Assembly (NCBI GenBank): GCA_023336765.1
Contig: JAMBLL010000353.1
Span: 1-10,318, forward strand
DNA from: Actinomycetes bacterium
GTDB taxonomy: Bacteria > Actinomycetota > Acidimicrobiia > Spongiisociales > UBA5794
DNA length: 10,318 bases
Direction: 5' to 3'
Part shown: in pieces, positions 7,547-10,318 of the stretch
Layout: each line of letters begins with the position of its first letter
How positions within the stretch are numbered: position 1 is the stretch's first letter
Position numbers and translations under genes: made by a program
Notes under the pieces: generated by a model
The model's database searches: none
What the model was told of the DNA's origin: nothing
Seen by the model: only the letters and a program-made list of their open reading frames with translations

Positions 7547-8475
7547 GGTGCCACCTTCTCAGCTACTCGAAGCAGAGCGCTCCGGGCCCTCGGGTTCGCC
7601 TGGACCTCGCGGTCCGACGGCCTGACAGCCTTGCGCGTCAGGATCTTGACGTCTGGCTGTAATCCACAGACACATACGGGAAGGTCTGGAGGACACACAC
7701 ATGCCAGGGCGCGATCGACCATCGCCCGTTTCACGATGCGGTCCTCGAGGGAGTGGTACGCCATCACGACGATCCTCCCACCGGGGTTGAGCAGATCGAA
7801 CACGGACTCCATGGTGTCTCTGAGCCCGTCGAGTTCGTCGTTGACTGCGATCCGTAATGCCTGGAAGGTCTTGCGGGCGGGGTGTCCCGTCCGCCGTGCT
7901 GGTGCGGGCACAGCATCGGCGATGCAGAGCGCGAGGGTTGCTGTGTCGTTGAAGGGTCGTTCTGCGACGATGGCTTGAGCGATGCGTTTGGCAAAACGCT
8001 CCTCACCGTATCTCGAGATGATCGCGGTGAGTTCTGCGGCAGAGGCTGCATTGACGATTGACGCGGCATCCGTATCCGAATCTCGTCCCATTCGCATGTC
8101 GAGCGGTCCTGCACGATGGTACGAGAAACCGCGACCTGCCGTGTCGAGTTGGTGCGAAGAGACACCAAGGTCCAGAAGTACTCCATCGACGCGGTCTGGG
8201 ATTCCCCGGGTTCCGACGATGTGCGCGAGGTCCCGGTAGTTCGCTTTGACGAGCGTGAGGCGTTCTGTGGTTGGTGCTCTGTGAAGAGCATCCTCGTCGC
8301 GATCGATGCCGACAACACGAACGTCGTGATATTCGTCAAGAAGAGCATGCGTGTGCCCTCCTCCACCGTAGGTGCAATCGATGATCCACCCCGACGCTGC
8401 CGGAGCGAGCCAGGACGTCACCTCTTGCAACATCACAGGCAGGTGATACGATTCGCTGTTGATTGGCTGGGTCAT
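7543..8475 (-). CDS. rsmH: 16S rRNA (cytosine(1402)-N(4))-methyltransferase
   Basis: RsmH (MraW) uses S-adenosylmethionine to methylate N4 of C1402 in the 16S rRNA decoding centre. The 310-residue product shows HLPVMLQEV (11-19), the SAM-binding loop DCTYGGGGHT (33-42), GIDRDEDAL (56-64), DLGVSSHQLD (102-111), RGFSY and PLDMRM (115-129), the signature HPARKTFQALRIAVNDEL (198-215), SLEDRIVK (242-249) and the cysteine-rich CVCPPDLPVCVCG (259-271), all typical of the family. The ATG at 8473-8475 is the only plausible start: an in-frame TAA occurs 48 bases upstream, with no ATG, GTG or TTG between. Its ribosome-binding region is a poor G-run inside the stem of a long hairpin, so translation is probably controlled by RNA structure or by ribosomes arriving from mraZ. 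Confidence 0.97.
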   Translation of the reverse strand: MTQPINSESYHLPVMLQEVTSWLAPAASGWIIDCTYGGGGHTHALLDEYHDVRVVGIDRDEDALHRAPTTERLTLVKANYRDLAHIVGTRGIPDRVDGVLLDLGVSSHQLDTAGRGFSYHRAGPLDMRMGRDSDTDAASIVNAASAAELTAIISRYGEERFAKRIAQAIVAERPFNDTATLALCIADAVPAPARRTGHPARKTFQALRIAVNDELDGLRDTMESVFDLLNPGGRIVVMAYHSLEDRIVKRAMVDRALACVCPPDLPVCVCGLQPDVKILTRKAVRPSDREVQANPRARSALLRVAEKVAP

Positions 8476-8571
8476 GGTCAGCCCCCCGGAGCGCTGGCGC
8501 CAAGATGGAAGCGGGCGGAGTTAGGGGCCTCCCTATTGGCATCCGGGGGGCTGACCGCGAGCCAGCCAATC
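8461..8571 (-). ncRNA. Structured mRNA element over the rsmH start (mraW-RNA-like candidate)
   Basis: The mraZ-rsmH transcript can form a long hairpin. Nested complementary arms are 8461-8470 with 8562-8571 (10 bp), 8476-8490 with 8542-8556 (15 bp, perfect, with six consecutive G-C pairs), 8499-8503 with 8536-8540 (5 bp) and 8522-8526 with 8531-8535 (5 bp, four-base loop). The rsmH ATG lies in the 5/5-base internal loop between the two outer stems; the G-rich ribosome-binding region is inside the 15-bp stem and rsmH codons 2-5 form the outermost arm. No U-run follows, so it does not look like an intrinsic terminator. A conserved mraW RNA motif upstream of mraW in Actinobacteria has been described by comparative genomics. 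Membership of this element is inference and I have not matched its consensus. Confidence 0.7.
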
Positions 8572-8595
8572 GTTCGTTCAGTTCGTGCGGCGCTG

Positions 8596-9027
8596 TCATA
8601 TTCCTTCTCCTGACAGTGCCTCTTGTATGTCTGCGTAGTACTCGTCTCCTTCAAGTGCTGCAATGTCCCACGCCTGGGGATCCCAGACCTCGATCCTGTC
8701 GGCGACTCCGATAACGGTGACGTCCTTGCCGAGGCCTGCATACAGCCGGAGCTTCTCTGGGATCTGGCAACGCCCGGCCTTGTCGAGTGACTGGTTCGAT
8801 GCAGAGGCGAAGAACGTTCGTGAGTAGCTGCGATTTCTGGGGTCGGTCCGCGGAAGACTGAGTACCTTGTTGGCCTCCGTGTCCCATCGGTCATTCGGGA
8901 AGACATAGAGGCAGCGTTCCTGCCCTTTTGTGATCACGAGCCCCCCATCGAGCTCCCCACGGAACTTCGATGGCATCACAACGCGACCCTTGTCGTCAAT
9001 GCTATGGCTGTATTCCCCAAGGAACAT
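8596..9027 (-). CDS. mraZ: Transcriptional regulator MraZ
   Basis: MraZ is a ring-forming DNA-binding protein that controls the dcw operon from its own promoter. The 143-residue product has the usual length and two SpoVT-AbrB-like halves. The first contains MFLGEYSHSIDDKGRVVMPSKFR (1-23), the second FFASASNQSLDKAGRCQIPEKLR (about 71-93); the DKGR and DKAGR cores are the family hallmarks. The ATG at 9025-9027 has GGAG at 9036-9039, eight bases upstream. It is the first gene of the operon, preceded by the three TGGGN boxes described separately, so autoregulation is expected. Its TGA overlaps an ATG (8597-8599) that opens another frame running through the hairpin into rsmH. Confidence 0.96.
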   Translation of the reverse strand: MFLGEYSHSIDDKGRVVMPSKFRGELDGGLVITKGQERCLYVFPNDRWDTEANKVLSLPRTDPRNRSYSRTFFASASNQSLDKAGRCQIPEKLRLYAGLGKDVTVIGVADRIEVWDPQAWDIAALEGDEYYADIQEALSGEGI

Positions 9028-9056
9028 GTACCGAGCTCCATCATCTCTCGTCTATC

Positions 9057-9081
9057 TCCCACGATGCCCCACTCTATCCCA
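9057..9081 (-). promoter_or_regulatory. MraZ operator: three TGGGN boxes
   Basis: On the minus strand the sequence reads TGGGA (9077-9081), five bases, TGGGG (9067-9071), five bases, TGGGA (9057-9061). Three or more TGGGN repeats with five-base spacers upstream of mraZ are the established MraZ binding pattern. The nearest box is 29 bases before the mraZ ATG and the boxes overlap the proposed -10, which fits repression of the whole cluster by its first product. Confidence 0.9.
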
Positions 9082-9099
9082 CTTCATGACACAACGCAA
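9071..9099 (-). promoter_or_regulatory. Probable mraZ/dcw promoter
   Basis: TTGCGT (9094-9099) and TAGAGT (9071-9076) on the minus strand are separated by exactly 17 bases and are fair matches to a housekeeping sigma -35 and -10. The transcript would start near 9064, leaving a leader of about 37 bases. The -10 lies between and partly under the TGGGN boxes, so MraZ binding would block it. The matches are modest and the start site is inferred. Confidence 0.5.
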
Positions 9100-9159
9100 C
9101 CCAATTCCTCCATTTTCTCCCGATAACCCACCCCAACCGTCCGCACTCCCACAAAGCGG

Positions 9160-9188
9160 CTCTCCAGATTTCGGCGGGGCCTGGAGAG
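9160..9188. repeat. Short dyad with 8-bp arms
   Basis: CTCTCCAG (9160-9167) and CTGGAGAG (9181-9188) are perfect inverted arms around 13 bases. No T-run follows on either strand, so a terminator is unlikely. A protein-binding site or chance are both possible. Confidence 0.4.
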
Positions 9189-9215
9189 TTTGGAGGTGAG
9201 TCGGGAGAGTCGGAA

Positions 9216-9373
9216 GTAGTACGTATAGACGTAGTACGACTCTGCACCTGTGAGATAGACGGTGTGGCATCAACCTGGCTCGATGCTTGCGAATTCCTCA
9301 GTCGGATCGACGCTGGTTTTGCGGATACTCGCGACACTTCGTTGGCAGTCTGTCGTACTACCTCGTACGTACT
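9216..9373. repeat. GTAC-containing inverted repeat pair
   Basis: The left block has GTAGTACG twice, 15 bases apart (9216-9223, 9231-9238). GTAGTACGAC (9231-9240) is the exact reverse complement of 9352-9361, and AGTACGTA (9218-9225) is the reverse complement of 9366-9373. The inner gaps are five and four bases, so the two blocks form an imperfect inverted repeat of about 22 bp per arm around 111 bases. No coding sequence lies between. It could be paired operators, a structured RNA or the ends of a tiny relic element; none is demonstrated. Confidence 0.6.
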
Positions 9374-9489
9374 TCGTACTCCTGCCAGCCACGTCCGCAA
9401 CTCAAGCCGACCCCGCTCATTTCCGAAGTCCCGACAAAGTGCGCACCCATCTGTCTAGCCTGTGGTACTCACACGGGAGGAAGACATAC

Positions 9490-10008
9490 ATGCACGTGCT
9501 TGTTGCCACAGACGGAACGCTCGATACCGACAAGGCGGCTTTGTTCGCGACGTCACTCGCGGGTAGCGAGGGTTCGACGACCGTTGTCACGATCGTGCGG
9601 ATACCTCGAAGGCTTGTTCAGGAACTCCGCGACAAGTGGGGCGGTCACGCCGCGACAACGTCCGATGCCGATGCTGAATATGTGGGAGCACCGCAGTTCG
9701 ATTCGGGGACTACCGTGCCGCGAAGTTGGCCAGGTGACGACGCTGTGATCGATCAGTACCTCGGAAACAAGCGAGTGGAGAACGCACGCCCCGTTGTACT
9801 GGCCATCCGCGAGATCGGGGGCACAGCCGAGTCACTCGTACGCGAGGGCGACGATGTCGAGGACGAGATCCTCGCTCTGTGCAAAGAACTCGAGGCCGAT
9901 GTCATCCTGATCGGATCCCACGGTCACGGAGCTTTCACCGGACTTTTGGGATCAACCGGCGCCAAACTCGTCCGCAGAGCCACAGTCCCCGTGCTAGTCA
10001 TCAGGTAG
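9490..10008 (+). CDS. Universal stress protein (UspA) family protein
   Basis: The 172-residue product has the single-domain Usp fold pattern: an N-terminal beta strand ending in VATDGT (5-10) with the nucleotide-site aspartate, a conserved C-terminal segment ADVILIGSHGHGAF (136-149) and the closing LVRRATVPVLVIR (160-172). Usp proteins are cytoplasmic dimers induced by starvation or stress, some of which bind ATP; the target of this one is unknown. The ATG is preceded by GGGAGG with nine bases between, which fixes the start despite an open frame back to 9262. The ATP-site motif G-2X-G-9X-G(S/T) is one residue short here (eight residues between GSHG and GS), so binding may be altered. The middle (about 40-100) is longer and more acidic than usual. 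It is transcribed away from the dcw cluster and is probably not functionally tied to it. Confidence 0.88.
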   Translation: MHVLVATDGTLDTDKAALFATSLAGSEGSTTVVTIVRIPRRLVQELRDKWGGHAATTSDADAEYVGAPQFDSGTTVPRSWPGDDAVIDQYLGNKRVENARPVVLAIREIGGTAESLVREGDDVEDEILALCKELEADVILIGSHGHGAFTGLLGSTGAKLVRRATVPVLVIR

Positions 10009-10020
10009 GGCAGAAGACAG

Positions 10021-10140
10021 AGCACAGATCGCTCGAAGACTCGCTGTGAGAACACAGATCGCTCGCAAGCTCGCTGACAGAGCACAGACCGCTCGAAGAC
10101 TCGCTTACAGACGACAGATCGCTCGCAAGCTCGCTGCCAG
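10021..10140. repeat. Four-unit 30-bp repeat with A-B-A-B alternation
   Basis: Exact 30-base units occupy 10021-10050, 10051-10080, 10081-10110 and 10111-10140. All share a core close to ACAGATCGCTCG and an ending near CTCGCT. Units 1 and 3 carry GAAGAC where units 2 and 4 carry GCAAGC, so the true period is 60 bp: units 1 and 3 differ at four positions, units 2 and 4 at three, and adjacent units 1 and 2 at six. The array starts 12 bases after the usp stop. There are no spacers of unrelated sequence, so it is not CRISPR. Frames on the minus strand through it read as low-complexity decapeptide repeats and are not credible genes. Confidence 0.92.
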
Positions 10141-10240
10141 ATGAGAGATAAGAGAGCACAGAGAGGGACACGGCTGACGGCTTGCGACTGCATCGTCCCG
10201 GTATGTCGCTTGCGAGCGAGTTTTCGCTCTTCTCTCTCGT
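10141..10240. other. Gene-free stretch between the two repeat arrays
   Basis: No gene is seen. Positions 10208-10219 (GCTTGCGAGCGA) are the exact reverse complement of 10059-10070 and 10119-10130 in the B-type 30-bp units, so a transcript could fold back on the array. The last bases (from about 10229) are CT-rich and look like a degenerate half unit of the following 20-bp array. Confidence 0.6.
10214..10229 (+). terminator. Weak terminator-like hairpin after usp
   Basis: GAGCGA (10214-10219), loop GTTT, TCGCTC (10224-10229) form a 6-bp stem followed by a pyrimidine-rich tail (TTCTCTCTCGTCTTC). It is the only terminator-like structure seen after usp, about 205 bases past its stop. The stem is short and the tail is broken by C, so the call is tentative. 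Confidence 0.3.
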
Positions 10241-10318
10241 CTTCATCTCTTCTCCGTCGTCTTCATCTCTTCTCCGTCGTCTTCATCTCTTCTCCGTCGT
10301 CTTCATCTCTTCTCCGTC
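10241..10318. repeat. 20-bp perfect tandem repeat running off the right edge
   Basis: The unit CTTCATCTCTTCTCCGTCGT is repeated without change at 10241-10260, 10261-10280 and 10281-10300, with 18 bases of a fourth copy to 10318. The period is not a multiple of three and no gene spans it. Strong strand asymmetry (C and T on the plus strand) marks it as a minisatellite-like tract. Copy number is unknown because the window ends inside it. Confidence 0.97.

Larger units (their letters stand above)
9028..9489. other. Divergent mraZ-usp intergenic region
   Basis: No credible gene lies in these 462 bases. The mraZ side holds the operator and promoter. Further out are four more TGGGN pentamers read on the minus strand (9099-9103, 9126-9130, 9131-9135, 9147-9151), then a short dyad (9160-9188), a 9-bp-period GAGTCGG doublet (9198-9213) and the GTAC-containing inverted repeats (9216-9373). 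The usp side has a strong ribosome-binding site (GGGAGG at 9475-9480) but no convincing -10/-35 pair. An open frame from 9262 joins usp in frame, but its residues look unlike the family. Confidence 0.7.

Noticed and set aside
8476..8556. Intrinsic terminator between mraZ and rsmH
   Set aside because: The stem is strong but no U-run follows; the next bases are the rsmH start codon and coding sequence.
9425..9440. DosR-like box upstream of the stress protein gene (CCGAAGTCCCGA)
   Set aside because: Only a half-site resemblance is seen, with no dyad partner at the expected spacing.
9262..9489. In-frame 76-codon N-terminal extension of the stress protein
   Set aside because: The extension lacks Usp-like sequence, while the ATG at 9490 has GGGAGG at a good distance and begins directly with the family's first beta strand.
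10021..10140. CRISPR array
   Set aside because: The 30-bp units are contiguous with no unique spacers, and no cas gene is present in the window.
10001..10246. 81-codon minus-strand frame with Ser/Leu/Cys-rich decapeptide repeats
   Set aside because: The repetition comes from the 30-bp DNA repeat. Several frames stay open for that reason and no ribosome-binding site or family match is seen.

Overview
The window is the upstream part of a division and cell wall (dcw) cluster, all on the minus strand, with a divergent stress-protein gene at the right. In minus-strand transcription order it reads mraZ, rsmH (mraW), an ftsL-like gene, ftsI (class B PBP), murE, murF, mraY, murD and the first codons of what is probably ftsW. 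Gene content and order, the high-GC codon use, a MurE with a meso-diaminopimelate-type DNPR motif and a MraZ of actinobacterial look suggest an actinobacterial lineage, perhaps Acidimicrobiia. The class-level guess is inference from protein flavour only.

Left edge (1-136): a 62-bp segment spanning the murD 3' end and the start of the next gene is present twice, 74 bp apart. The duplication creates a 25-codon open frame between murD and the probable ftsW start, with ATGA stop/start overlaps on both sides. Positions 89-5249 hold murD, mraY, murF, murE and the end of ftsI, packed with 4-base overlaps (ATGA or GTGA) or a 1-base gap, so translation is probably coupled. Positions 5247-7546 hold ftsI and the ftsL-like gene, separated by 113 bp that contain a possible 20-codon mini-ORF ending in an ATGA overlap with ftsI. 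rsmH (7543-8475) overlaps ftsL by ATGA. The 120-bp mraZ-rsmH gap (8476-8595) contains most of a long, strong RNA hairpin that encloses the rsmH ribosome-binding region and start codon.

Upstream of mraZ lie three TGGGN boxes at exact 10-bp spacing, the recognised MraZ operator layout, overlapping a plausible -10/-35 pair. The remaining mraZ-usp intergenic space (to 9489) has no gene but carries inverted GTAC-containing repeats and a short dyad. A universal stress protein gene (9490-10008) points away from the cluster. After it come about 310 bp without a gene, filled with an alternating 30-bp repeat (four units) and a 20-bp perfect tandem repeat that runs off the right edge.

Functionally, MurD, MurE and MurF add D-Glu, meso-DAP (predicted) and D-Ala-D-Ala to the UDP-MurNAc stem peptide, and MraY transfers the product to undecaprenyl phosphate to give lipid I. 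FtsI, with the FtsL-like protein and (beyond the window) FtsW, polymerises and cross-links septal peptidoglycan. MraZ probably represses the operon from the TGGGN boxes, and RsmH methylates 16S rRNA. The core enzymes are ordinary. The less ordinary material is in the junctions: the mraZ-rsmH hairpin, the murD/ftsW duplication, the mini-ORFs and the repeats around usp.
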